A DNA stretch of 9,098 nt from Streptosporangiaceae bacterium. GTDB lineage: Bacteria > Actinomycetota > Actinomycetes > Streptosporangiales > Streptosporangiaceae. Under the pieces are notes generated by a model. It saw only the letters and a list, made by a program, of their open reading frames with translations. It searched no databases and was not told the origin of the DNA. The first letter of the stretch is position 1. Each line of letters starts with the position of its first letter. The DNA lies in assembly GCA_030040415.1 (NCBI GenBank), contig JASHTT010000382.1, positions 1-9,098 on the forward strand. The letters are read 5' to 3'. Positions 1 to 6,136 of this stretch are shown here, one piece after another. A program made the translations under genes and the position numbers.

Positions 1-2
1 AG

Positions 3-662
3 ATTCCCGATGACGCGCGGGAACTGGACAGGGATGTGCAGGCCTACCACCGGGAGCTGCGCGCACAGCGCCGCAGCCGGCGGAGCATGCGCCTGCACGG
101 TCTGTTTGCCAGGGACGGGGTCGCACTGCCGCTGCTCGCCTGCTGCCTGATATTCGCCCTGATAACCGGCACGCTGCTTACCGTCTTCACGGCCAGCGGC
201 ATAGACCAGGGGATACCCGGCGCGGCGCGCTCGCCCGGCACCAGCGCCGGTGCCGGGTCCGGCACGGTCCCTGTCGTGCACACCGGTCAACCGCTGCCGT
301 CAGCCACGATCAAGGTCGACGGCGTGCCACTGAACCTGCAGAGCCTGGGGCCGGCCGCGTTGCTGCTGGTGCCGGGCAATTGCGGCTGCGGCACGGCCCT
401 GTCGGAGCTAGCCAGCCTGCTTGGCCAGCAGGACGTGGAGACCTTCGTGGTGGCGGCTCGCACCGTGCCGGCCACCGAGCTGGCCGCCGCGCTGAATTCC
501 GGCGCGAGGCCGGCCAGCGACGAGACGGGCGTGCTGCGCCGCAGCTACCCGTACCCCGGGCTCACCGCGGTGCTGGTCGCCCCCGATGGCCAGGTCCACT
601 ACGCCGACCGGCTGCAGGCCAGCGACAACATGGCTGACCTGTTGCCCGCGGTGGGCGGATAG
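3..662 (+). CDS. membrane-anchored thioredoxin-like protein (5' partial)
   Basis: The frame is open to the left edge (reads I-P-D-D-A-R-E-L-D-R-D before the first GTG at 36), and that GTG has no good ribosome binding site, so the real start is probably outside the window. Counting from GTG 36, a charged Arg-rich segment (1-27) precedes one hydrophobic helix at about 28-52. A Gly/Ser/Ala-rich linker (about 55-80) follows, then a domain of about 120 residues. The positive N-terminus predicts the domain lies outside the cytoplasm. The domain has a thioredoxin/peroxiredoxin-like pattern: a QPLP strand, a hydrophobic LLLVPG strand, then N-C-G-C-G (Cys116 and Cys118), and a late strand VLVAPDGQVHYADRL. 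The cysteines are CxC rather than the usual CxxC. Membership of the TlpA/ResA-like group is inferred from this pattern only. A redox role outside the membrane is possible, but the substrate is unknown. The next gene starts 154 bp downstream. Confidence 0.7.
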   Translation: MPDDARELDRDVQAYHRELRAQRRSRRSMRLHGLFARDGVALPLLACCLIFALITGTLLTVFTASGIDQGIPGAARSPGTSAGAGSGTVPVVHTGQPLPSATIKVDGVPLNLQSLGPAALLLVPGNCGCGTALSELASLLGQQDVETFVVAARTVPATELAAALNSGARPASDETGVLRRSYPYPGLTAVLVAPDGQVHYADRLQASDNMADLLPAVGG

Positions 663-676
663 CGCTCGGGCGGCGG

Positions 677-731
677 TCGCCAAGCACCGCCACACCAATC
701 ACCGGTTCGCCAAGCACCCGCCACACCAATC
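677..731. repeat. two-copy tandem direct repeat
   Basis: Copy 1 is at 677-700 and copy 2 at 707-731. They are identical apart from one inserted C in copy 2, and the period is 30-31 bp. Each begins TCGCCAAGCACC and ends GCCACACCAATC. Both lie in the spacer between the thioredoxin-like gene and the lipoprotein gene. With the preceding base(s), each copy also starts with a G(G/T)TCGCC element that loosely resembles an actinobacterial PHO half-site. Function is not established. Confidence 0.8.
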
Positions 732-787
732 GCCGACCCGCCGCCGGCCCGATCCTTCCCGGTGGCTACGCTTTGCGACGTCTGCGA

Positions 788-809
788 GTCGTCTTCACGA
801 CGAGGGGAG
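788..809 (+). promoter_or_regulatory. hairpin plus strong RBS before the lipoprotein gene
   Basis: A 5-bp stem (GTCGT 788-792, ACGAC 797-801) with a CTTC loop is followed directly by GAGGGGAG (802-809). That sequence sits 7 nt before GTG 817. The Shine-Dalgarno sequence decides the start of the lipoprotein gene. The hairpin is short and its role is uncertain. Confidence 0.5.
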
Positions 810-816
810 CAATGCG

Positions 817-1401
817 GTGATCCAGAGCCGCCTGGCGAGCGCGCTGCCACGACGGCTTGTCGTGCTGGCGGCCGCGGCGCTTGTGCCTCTGCTAGCCGGC
901 TGCGAGGCCGGCACCAACGCGCCGACGCAAGACTTCCACTACCCGACGGATACCGCCGGAACGGTGGTTAGCAGGCTGTCGATCCTGAACGTCTTCGTGC
1001 TCGGCGCACCGCTCGGCTCGAGCCTGGCCAAGGGCCAGAACGCCAGCGTGTTCGTCAACTTCGTCAACCTGGGCCCGTCCGACCGGCTGATCAGCATCTC
1101 CGCGCCGGGCGTCGCCAAGTCGGTCACGCTGCCCGCGGGCGGCGTCCCGCTGCCGAGCGGACAACCGAACTTCGCGCTGAGCGGACCGCACGCCGCCGCC
1201 TACCTCACGGACCTCACCAGGACCCTGATCAGCGGTTCCGATATCACGCTCGTGCTGGACTTCCAGCGGCTCGGGCCGGTGACGCTGCACGTTCCGGTGA
1301 TGCCCAAGGCCACGCACTTCACCACCTACGCTCCGGCGCCCAAGCCGTCGCACAAAGCAAAGCACGGCAAGAGCGCGTCGCCGTCGCCTAGCCCGTCCTG
1401 A
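817..1401 (+). CDS. secreted lipoprotein, DUF461 / PCuAC-like
   Basis: This 194-residue protein starts at GTG 817, chosen because GAGGGGAG lies 7 nt upstream and the protein then opens with a classic lipoprotein signal. Arg13-Arg14 precede a hydrophobic core and the lipobox L-L-A-G-C near residue 28, so it is probably lipid-anchored on the outer face of the membrane. The middle is a beta-rich domain (NVFVLG, ASVFVNFVN, LISISAPG, VTLPAGGVPL, ITLVLDFQ, VTLHVPVM) like the DUF461/PCuAC proteins of actinomycetes. The tail (about 172-194) is Lys/Pro/Ser-rich and probably disordered. PCuAC copper chaperones bind Cu(I) through a conserved His/Met set. I do not see that full set here, only one Met (in VPVMPK) and a nearby His, so copper binding should not be assumed. 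It is convergent with regX3. Confidence 0.75.
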   Translation: MIQSRLASALPRRLVVLAAAALVPLLAGCEAGTNAPTQDFHYPTDTAGTVVSRLSILNVFVLGAPLGSSLAKGQNASVFVNFVNLGPSDRLISISAPGVAKSVTLPAGGVPLPSGQPNFALSGPHAAAYLTDLTRTLISGSDITLVLDFQRLGPVTLHVPVMPKATHFTTYAPAPKPSHKAKHGKSASPSPSPS

Positions 1402-1432
1402 GGCCTCGCGCCGTCAGGCGTCAGGCCTCAGG
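1397..1432. terminator. bidirectional hairpin between lipoprotein gene and regX3
   Basis: A perfect 10-bp stem is formed by CCTGAGGCCT (1397-1406) and AGGCCTCAGG (1423-1432). A smaller inner stem, CGCC (1409-1412) with GGCG (1417-1420), closes a GTCA loop. The left arm contains the lipoprotein stop codon TGA (1399-1401). It lies between two convergent genes and has no T-tract, as is common for actinobacterial terminators. Confidence 0.6.
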
Positions 1433-1452
1433 CCCCGCGCCGTCAGACGTCA
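1407..1452. repeat. 17-bp direct repeat with 29-bp period
   Basis: Positions 1407-1423 and 1436-1452 match at 16 of 17 bases (CGCGCCGTCAGGCGTCA versus CGCGCCGTCAGACGTCA). The first copy forms the loop of the terminator-like hairpin and the second ends on the regX3 stop codon. It may be a small duplication of the terminator region. Confidence 0.7.
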
Positions 1453-2136
1453 TCCGGCCGGCTCGAACTTGTAGCCGAGACCGCGCACGGTCACGATGTG
1501 CCGCGGGTTCGTCGGCTCGGTCTCGATCTTCGCGCGCAGCCGCTTCACGTGCACGTCCAGCGTCTTGGTGTCGCCGACGTAGTCGGCGCCCCAGACGCGG
1601 TCGATGAGCTGCATCCGGGTGAGCACCCGGCCCGCATTCCGCAGCAGCACCTCGAGCAGCTCGAACTCCTTGAGCGGCAGTTGCACCTGCTCGCTGCGCA
1701 CCGTCACCACGTGCCGTTCGACGTCCATCCGCACCGGCCCGGACTCCATGACCGAGCTGATCGGCTCGTCGGCGTCGCCGCGGCGGCGCAGCACGGCACG
1801 CATCCTCGCGACCAGTTCGCGCGACGAAAACGGCTTCGTCACGTAGTCGTCGGCACCTAGCTCCAGGCCAACGACCTTGTCGATCTCGCTGTCCTTTGCG
1901 GTCAGCATGATCACCGGGACGTTCGACCGCTCGCGCAGCGTCCGGCAGACCTCGCTGCCCGGCAGGCCCGGCAGCATCAGGTCGAGCAGGACCAGGTCTG
2001 CCCCGGTGCGGTCGAAGGTCTCCAGGGCATCGGGTCCGGTGGGGCAGACGGCTACCTCGAAGCCCTCCTTGCGGAGCATGTAGGACAGCGCGTCGCTGAA
2101 GGACTCCTCGTCCTCGACGACGAGTACCCGTGTCAC
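1450..2136 (-). CDS. regX3: response regulator RegX3 (OmpR/PhoB family)
   Basis: This 228-residue response regulator is the partner of the SenX3-like kinase encoded just upstream. In mycobacteria and streptomycetes this pair (RegX3 or PhoP) controls the phosphate-starvation response. The receiver domain (1-120) has the acidic pair D9/E10, phospho-acceptor D52 in LVLLDLMLPG, T79 in MLTAKD and K101 in VTKPFS. The C-terminal winged-helix domain (about 130-228) carries PLKEFELLEVLL, the V-W-G-A-D-Y segment, TLDVHVKRLRAKIE and the final VRGLGYKFEP strand. The length matches RegX3 of M. tuberculosis (227). GTG 2136 is preceded by GAGGGAGG (2144-2151) at 7 nt. The GTG overlaps the senX3 stop (GTGA), which implies translational coupling. 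All key residues are intact. Confidence 0.95.
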   Translation of the reverse strand: MTRVLVVEDEESFSDALSYMLRKEGFEVAVCPTGPDALETFDRTGADLVLLDLMLPGLPGSEVCRTLRERSNVPVIMLTAKDSEIDKVVGLELGADDYVTKPFSSRELVARMRAVLRRRGDADEPISSVMESGPVRMDVERHVVTVRSEQVQLPLKEFELLEVLLRNAGRVLTRMQLIDRVWGADYVGDTKTLDVHVKRLRAKIETEPTNPRHIVTVRGLGYKFEPAG

Positions 2137-3317
2137 TTGATTGCCTCCCTCGTGTGTCGCGCTGTTCCTATGTGCGCTCCGGCGGCTGCTGCCTGCGCTC
2201 CTGCGGCCGGCGCAGCTGCCTGTGTCCTCGACGTCGAGCTGGCCCAGCGCTGGCGCACCGGCAGCCGCAACGTGAATGTCGATCCGGCCGATTCCTTGCT
2301 CCAAACCCGGACGCTGCCGCCGTGCGCCGCGGTGACGTGCTTGACGATCGCCAGGCCCAGCCCGGTGCCGCCGGTCGCCCGGGATCGCGCCGGGTCGACC
2401 CGGTAGAACCGCTCAAAGATGCGCTCGCGGTCCCGCTCGGGGATACCGATGCCCTGGTCGGTCACGCTGATCTCGGCGTTCCAGCTGCCGACCATCCGCG
2501 TGTTGACGAGCACCTTGGTCTTGTCCGGGCTGTAGGCGACCGCGTTCTCCAGCAGATTGCGCAGCGCGGTGATCAGCAGGTCCTCGTCGCCGAGGACGGT
2601 GATGCCGCGCTCACCGACCACCTCGAGCGCGATCCCCCGCGCGGTGGCCCGCATCCGGCACCTGTCGAGCGCCTCGCTCACCACGTCGTCGAGCGCGACC
2701 GGCCTCGGGTCCGGAACCGGCTCGGCCGCCTGGATCCGGGACAGCATGATCAGGTCCTGCACGAGGTCGGTAAGCCGCGAAGCTTCCTGCCTCATCCGGC
2801 CGGCGAACCGGAGCACCGCCTCTGGATCGTCGGCAGCTTCCTCCACGGTCTCGGCCAGCAACGCGAGCGCTCCAACCGGGGTCTTGAGCTCGTGACTGAT
2901 GTTCGCCACGAAGTCCCGCCGGACCTCGTCAACCCGCCGGCTCTCCGTCTGGTCCTCGGCGAGCACCAGGATCAGGCCACCGTCGGCCACCGCTGGCCCG
3001 AGCGGCGCCACCCGGACGGCAAAGCTGGTGGCCCGGCCGTTGAACCTGCTCGTCATGATGTCGATCTCGCCCTCGCGGGGCGTGCCGTCCCGGCGTACCT
3101 GGCGGGCGAGCGCGAGAAGCTCGCCAACCGCAAGCCGGCCGGAGTCGATGAACCCGAATTCGCGTGCGGCGGGGCTGAAGCTCAGCACGCGATCGTCACT
3201 GTCCAGCACCACGGCCGAGGAAAGCAGCACTCCTAGTACCGAGCTGACACCCACCGGAAGGTTGTCGACCGGCGAGCCGAGAGTGTCTGACATGTCACCA
3301 GACATGGCTGCTTGCAC
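2133..3317 (-). CDS. senX3: SenX3/PhoR-like sensor histidine kinase without membrane anchor
   Basis: This histidine kinase (394 residues from GTG 3317) phosphorylates RegX3. A PAS-like sensor domain (about 27-125; SSAVVLDSDDRVLSFSPAA is typical) is followed by the HisKA domain with phospho-acceptor H142 in FVANISHELKTPVG. The HATPase domain has N-box LLENAVAYSP, G1 box DQGIGIP, an F-box ERFYRVDPARSRATGG and G2 box GTGLGLAIVKH. An Ala-rich tail of about 30 residues ends the protein. Family members usually begin with one or two transmembrane helices; none is present here, and the frame is closed by a stop at 3357-3359. GTG 3317 is preferred because GAGG lies 6 nt upstream; GTG 3329 and ATG 3305 are alternatives. 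The stop overlaps the regX3 start by 4 bp. No phoU neighbour is visible, although SenX3 is known to work with PhoU in mycobacteria. Confidence 0.92.
   Translation of the reverse strand: MQAAMSGDMSDTLGSPVDNLPVGVSSVLGVLLSSAVVLDSDDRVLSFSPAAREFGFIDSGRLAVGELLALARQVRRDGTPREGEIDIMTSRFNGRATSFAVRVAPLGPAVADGGLILVLAEDQTESRRVDEVRRDFVANISHELKTPVGALALLAETVEEAADDPEAVLRFAGRMRQEASRLTDLVQDLIMLSRIQAAEPVPDPRPVALDDVVSEALDRCRMRATARGIALEVVGERGITVLGDEDLLITALRNLLENAVAYSPDKTKVLVNTRMVGSWNAEISVTDQGIGIPERDRERIFERFYRVDPARSRATGGTGLGLAIVKHVTAAHGGSVRVWSKESAGSTFTLRLPVRQRWASSTSRTQAAAPAAGAQAAAAGAHIGTARHTREAIK
2144..2151 (-). promoter_or_regulatory. RBS of regX3 inside the senX3 3' end
   Basis: On the minus strand GAGGGAGG lies 7 nt before GTG 2136, inside the last codons of the kinase gene. 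It fixes the regX3 start and rules out the longer upstream reading (to 2304), which lacks similarity to the family. Confidence 0.8.
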
Positions 3318-3391
3318 CCCCAACCTCACGCTTCGATGGTATTCGGGGCCACTGCCTCAGCACCATCGGCTGTTCTCCACCGCCCGAGCCT

Positions 3392-3413
3392 GTTCACGCA
3401 GTATTCACTATCG
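3392..3413 (+). promoter_or_regulatory. PHO-box-like 11-nt direct repeat upstream of senX3
   Basis: Two adjacent 11-nt units, GTTCACGCAGT (3392-3402) and ATTCACTATCG (3403-3413), share TTCAC in phase. They resemble the actinobacterial PhoP/RegX3 box built from GTTCACC-type repeats. A third GTTCTCC (3372-3378) lies 20 nt to the left, not exactly in phase. The site sits about 75 bp upstream of the kinase start, so autoregulation by RegX3 is likely. This is inferred from the pattern. Confidence 0.5.
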
Positions 3414-3435
3414 CGACATGGGACATCTATGTCGA
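3407..3435 (-). promoter_or_regulatory. candidate senX3-regX3 promoter
   Basis: On the minus strand TCGACA (3430-3435) and GATAGT (3407-3412) are separated by 17 bp, close to the -35 and -10 consensus of housekeeping sigma factors. Transcription would start near 3400, leaving a leader of about 80 nt. The -10 overlaps the right half of the PHO-like repeat. Confidence 0.4.
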
Positions 3436-3443
3436 TTATGTCC
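3414..3443. repeat. interlocked inverted repeats (GACAT / ATGTC)
   Basis: CGACAT (3414-3419) pairs with ATGTCG (3429-3434), and GGACAT (3421-3426) pairs with ATGTCC (3438-3443). The two inverted repeats interleave and cover the -35 and spacer of the candidate senX3 promoter. More GACAT/ATGTC elements (TGACATGTCA 3288-3297 and GACATG 3301-3306) lie around the kinase start. This looks like an operator for a dimeric regulator, identity unknown. Confidence 0.45.
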
Positions 3444-3485
3444 GCAGGGTGCACAGGCGACCCGAGCAGGCGCCCGCTCAGCAGG

Positions 3486-4226
3486 CTATCTGCCCTGGTT
3501 GGCGACCGCGGCCGCGCCGGCGGCGGCGGCCTGCGGGTCGAGGTAACGCCCTGGTCCGGTGGGCCGGAACCTGTGATCAAGCTCATAGACCAGCGGCATG
3601 CCGGTAGGGATGTTCAGCTCGGCGATGTCGGCGTCGCTGATCCCGTCGAGGTGCTTCACCAGGGCCCGCAGCGAGTTGCCGTGTGCCACCAGCAGGCAGC
3701 TGCGACCGGCGGCGAGGTCGGGGATGATCGCGTCGTACCAGTACGGCAGTGCGCGGTGCAGCACGTCGCGCAGGCACTCGGTCCTGGGCAGCAACTCATC
3801 GGGCAGCAGCGCGTATCGGGGGTCGCCGACGGCCGACAACGGGTCGTCGTCGGCCAGTGGCGGCGGCGGCACGTCATAGGAACGACGCCAGATCATGAAC
3901 TGCTCGTCCCCGTACTCGGCGCGGGTCTGCGCCTTGTCCTTGCCCTGCAGGCCACCGTAGTGACGCTCGTTCAGCCGCCAGGAGCGCCGGACCGGCAGCC
4001 AGCACAGCCCGGCAGCGGTCAGCGTGATGTCGGCGGTCTCGATGGCACGGCTGAGCACCGAGGTGTGCACGACGTCCGGCTGCAGCCCGGCCTGGGTTAG
4101 CTGCCCGGCCGCGCGCAGCGCCTCGGCCCGGCCGCCGTCCGACAGCCCGACGTCGACCCAGCCGGTAAACAGGCCCTTGGAGTTCCACTCGCTCTCGCCG
4201 TGCCTGATCATGATCAGCGTCCCCAT
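3486..4226 (-). CDS. gpmA: 2,3-bisphosphoglycerate-dependent phosphoglycerate mutase
   Basis: This 246-residue glycolytic enzyme interconverts 3- and 2-phosphoglycerate in the cytoplasm. It shows the full histidine-phosphatase signature: M-I-R-H-G-E-S-E-W-N with phospho-His9, FTGWVDVGLSDGG, R60 in VLSRAIETA, catalytic E87 in LNERHYGGLQGK, and H182 in LLVAHGNSLRALVKHLDG. The length is close to E. coli GpmA (250). The start at ATG 4226 is the only one that gives the conserved N-terminus. The upstream extension to 4289 would run through the mshA promoter region and has no family match. No Shine-Dalgarno sequence precedes ATG 4226, and a TANNNT box lies 7 nt upstream, suggesting a leaderless message. 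The C-terminal tail is Ala-rich. It lies upstream of senX3 on the same strand, as in mycobacteria, with a 168-bp gap. Confidence 0.95.
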   Translation of the reverse strand: MGTLIMIRHGESEWNSKGLFTGWVDVGLSDGGRAEALRAAGQLTQAGLQPDVVHTSVLSRAIETADITLTAAGLCWLPVRRSWRLNERHYGGLQGKDKAQTRAEYGDEQFMIWRRSYDVPPPPLADDDPLSAVGDPRYALLPDELLPRTECLRDVLHRALPYWYDAIIPDLAAGRSCLLVAHGNSLRALVKHLDGISDADIAELNIPTGMPLVYELDHRFRPTGPGRYLDPQAAAAGAAAVANQGR

Positions 4227-4233
4227 GGCCGAG

Positions 4234-4239
4234 ATACTA
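4234..4239 (-). promoter_or_regulatory. -10 box of a possible leaderless gpmA transcript
   Basis: The minus-strand TAGTAT fits TANNNT and is separated from ATG 4226 by 7 nt, which would put the transcription start on the A of the start codon. The -35 region is weak. The same AT-rich patch reads GATACTAAT on the plus strand and may also serve the divergent mshA gene. Confidence 0.4.
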
Positions 4240-4287
4240 ATGGGGGAACACGGTGGCGGAATCCGGGGTTGGAGGATCGGGAGGTGC

Positions 4288-5598
4288 ATGCCCGTGCCGC
4301 GACGCGACCCTCGGCGGATCGCGACCGTTAGCGTTCACACATCACCGCTCGAGCAGCCGGGTACCGGCGATGCGGGCGGTCTCAACGTGTACGTGGTCGA
4401 GGTCGCCAAGCGCCTCGCTGCGCGGGGCGTTGAGGTGGACATCTTCACCAGGGCGGTGTCCAGGGACCAGCCCCAGGTTGCCGAGCTCGCACCCGGCGTG
4501 CTCGTGCGGCACCTGGCGGCGGGCCCGTTCGAGGATCTGGACAAGTCCGACCTTCCCGGCCAGCTTTGTCAGTTCACCTTCGAGCTGCTGCGCACCGAGG
4601 CGGGCCACGAGCCGGGCCGCTACGACCTGGTGCACGGCCATTACTGGCTGTCCGGCCAGGTAGGTGCCGTTGCCAAGGAGCGCTGGGGCGTACCGCTCGT
4701 GCAGTCCATGCACACACTCGGCAAGGTGAAGAACGCCGCGCTGGCGGCGGGCGACGCTGCCGAACCGAGCATCAGGCTTCGCGGCGAGGCCGAAGTCGTG
4801 GCGTGCGCCGACCGCCTGGTCGCGAACACCGACGACGAGGCCCAGCAGCTCATCCGGCGTTACGACGCCGACCCCGCTAGGGTCGCGACGATCAACCCAG
4901 GAGTCGACCTCGGCGTTTTCCAGCCGGGGTCACAGGCCGAGGCCCGACGCCATCTTGGCCTCCCGGCCGATGGCGTGGTGCTGGTGTTCGCCGGCCGAGT
5001 GCAGCCGCTGAAGGCCCCGGACATCGTGCTGAAGGCCGCCGCGCAGATCGTCAGGGATGATCCCGCGCTGGCCGCCCGGCTGACAGTCGCCTTCGTCGGC
5101 GGGCCTAGCGGCACCGGCCGCGAGGATCCGGACGGCCTGCTTGAGCTGGCTTCGCGGCTGGGCCTGTCCAGCCTGGTCAGGCTGGAGCCGCCGTGCCCCC
5201 AGCCCGCGCTTGCGGAGTGGTACCGGGCGGCCACGCTGGTCATGGTGCCGTCGTACTCGGAGTCTTTCGGCCTCGTGGCGATGGAAGCGCAAGCCTGCGG
5301 CACGCCCGTGGTCGCCGCTGCCGTCGGCGGGCTGCGCACCGCTGTGCGGGACGGCTACTCCGGTGTCCTGGTGGACTCCCACGACCCAGGGCATTACGCG
5401 CGCGCGGTACGCGACCTCGTCGCGGCCCCGGCCAGGATGGCCAGGCTCGCCGTGGGCGCGCGCGAGCACGCGGCCGGGTTCGGCTGGTCGGCTACCGTCG
5501 ACAAGCTGATGCAGCTCTACGCCACGGTCACCGCCGAGAGCCGGGCCGGCGGTCAGGTGCAGGCGGCCGCGGTAGAGGCAGCCGCGGTCAGGGCGTAG
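4288..5598 (+). CDS. mshA: D-inositol-3-phosphate glycosyltransferase MshA
   Basis: This 436-residue GT4 glycosyltransferase catalyses the first step of mycothiol synthesis, transferring GlcNAc from UDP-GlcNAc to 1D-myo-inositol 3-phosphate. The N-terminal half shows SVHTSPLEQPGTGDAGGLNV, where D28-x-G-G-x-N marks the sugar-phosphate loop. It also has HGHYWLSGQVG and QSMHTLGKVKN. The C-terminal Rossmann half shows VATINPGVD, FAGRVQPLKAPD with R237 and K242 as the usual pyrophosphate-binding pair, FVGGPSGTG, and the EX7E motif E325/E333 in ESFGLVAMEAQACGTPVV. The length fits the family (about 420-480). ATG 4288 is only 3 nt after GGGAGG, so GTG 4294, 9 nt after it, may be the true start; this changes two residues. 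The start is 61 bp from the divergent gpmA. It probably forms an operon with the YbjN gene 10 bp downstream. Confidence 0.95.
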   Translation: MPVPRRDPRRIATVSVHTSPLEQPGTGDAGGLNVYVVEVAKRLAARGVEVDIFTRAVSRDQPQVAELAPGVLVRHLAAGPFEDLDKSDLPGQLCQFTFELLRTEAGHEPGRYDLVHGHYWLSGQVGAVAKERWGVPLVQSMHTLGKVKNAALAAGDAAEPSIRLRGEAEVVACADRLVANTDDEAQQLIRRYDADPARVATINPGVDLGVFQPGSQAEARRHLGLPADGVVLVFAGRVQPLKAPDIVLKAAAQIVRDDPALAARLTVAFVGGPSGTGREDPDGLLELASRLGLSSLVRLEPPCPQPALAEWYRAATLVMVPSYSESFGLVAMEAQACGTPVVAAAVGGLRTAVRDGYSGVLVDSHDPGHYARAVRDLVAAPARMARLAVGAREHAAGFGWSATVDKLMQLYATVTAESRAGGQVQAAAVEAAAVRA

Positions 5599-5608
5599 GC
5601 GGGACCAG

Positions 5609-6136
5609 ATGATCGCGGAAAATGGCGATCCAGCCGCCGCGCTGCGGGCCGCACTGGACGGCATGGAGCTGACCTACGAGTCCCCGGAGCCGGGCAGTTT
5701 CCTGGTCAAGCTGCCTGGCCAGCACAAGCTCGTCACGCTGGCATGGCTGATCGCGGGCAGGCACAGCCTGCACGTTGAGGCGTTCTTCTGCCGCCAGCCG
5801 GACGAGAATCACGCGGACTTCTACCGCTTCCTGCTCGAGCGCAACGCGCGGATGTACGGCGTGCACTTCGCGCTGGACGCGGTCGGTGACGTCTACCTGG
5901 TGGGCAGGCAGCCGCTCGACGCGATCACGCCCGCGGAGGTAGACCGGCTGCTCGGCTGTGTGCTGACTTACGCCGACGAGACCTTCGACCAGGCGCTCAT
6001 GCTTGGCTTCGCATCCGCGATCCGCAAGGAGTACGCGTGGCGGGTCAGTCGCGGCGAGAGCCTGGCCAACCTGCAGGCGTTCGGCAAGCTGACGGGCGCC
6101 GACGAGGCGGGATCGCAGCCGCGGCTGCGCGACTAG
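5609..6136 (+). CDS. YbjN-domain protein
   Basis: This 175-residue soluble protein matches the YbjN family by its pattern: an N-terminal helix AALRAALDGMELTYE, the strand-rich GSFLVKLPG and LVTLAWLIAGRHSLHVEAFF, the motif DFYRFLLERNARMYGVHFALD, then VGDVYLVGRQPLDAIT and a C-terminal helix VDRLLGCVLTYADETFDQ. The fold resembles type III secretion chaperones, but the biochemical role is unknown. The gene directly downstream of mshA in M. tuberculosis (Rv0487) belongs to this family, so the pairing is conserved across actinomycetes. ATG 5609 follows mshA by 10 bp with only a weak GCGGGA ribosome site, suggesting cotranscription. No signal peptide or membrane helix is seen. The stop lies in the left arm of a palindrome shared with csoR. 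Confidence 0.85.
   Translation: MIAENGDPAAALRAALDGMELTYESPEPGSFLVKLPGQHKLVTLAWLIAGRHSLHVEAFFCRQPDENHADFYRFLLERNARMYGVHFALDAVGDVYLVGRQPLDAITPAEVDRLLGCVLTYADETFDQALMLGFASAIRKEYAWRVSRGESLANLQAFGKLTGADEAGSQPRLRD

Noticed and set aside
2130..3236. Long open frame of 368 codons on the plus strand
   Set aside because: It lies wholly antisense to the clear senX3 gene, has a low-complexity Arg/Pro/His-rich product and no family motifs; this is a GC-rich shadow frame.
3312..4100. 262-codon plus-strand frame
   Set aside because: Antisense to gpmA and crossing the senX3 promoter; no motifs.
4024..4287. N-terminal extension of mshA
   Set aside because: It would run antisense through the start of gpmA, and the family similarity begins only after 4288.
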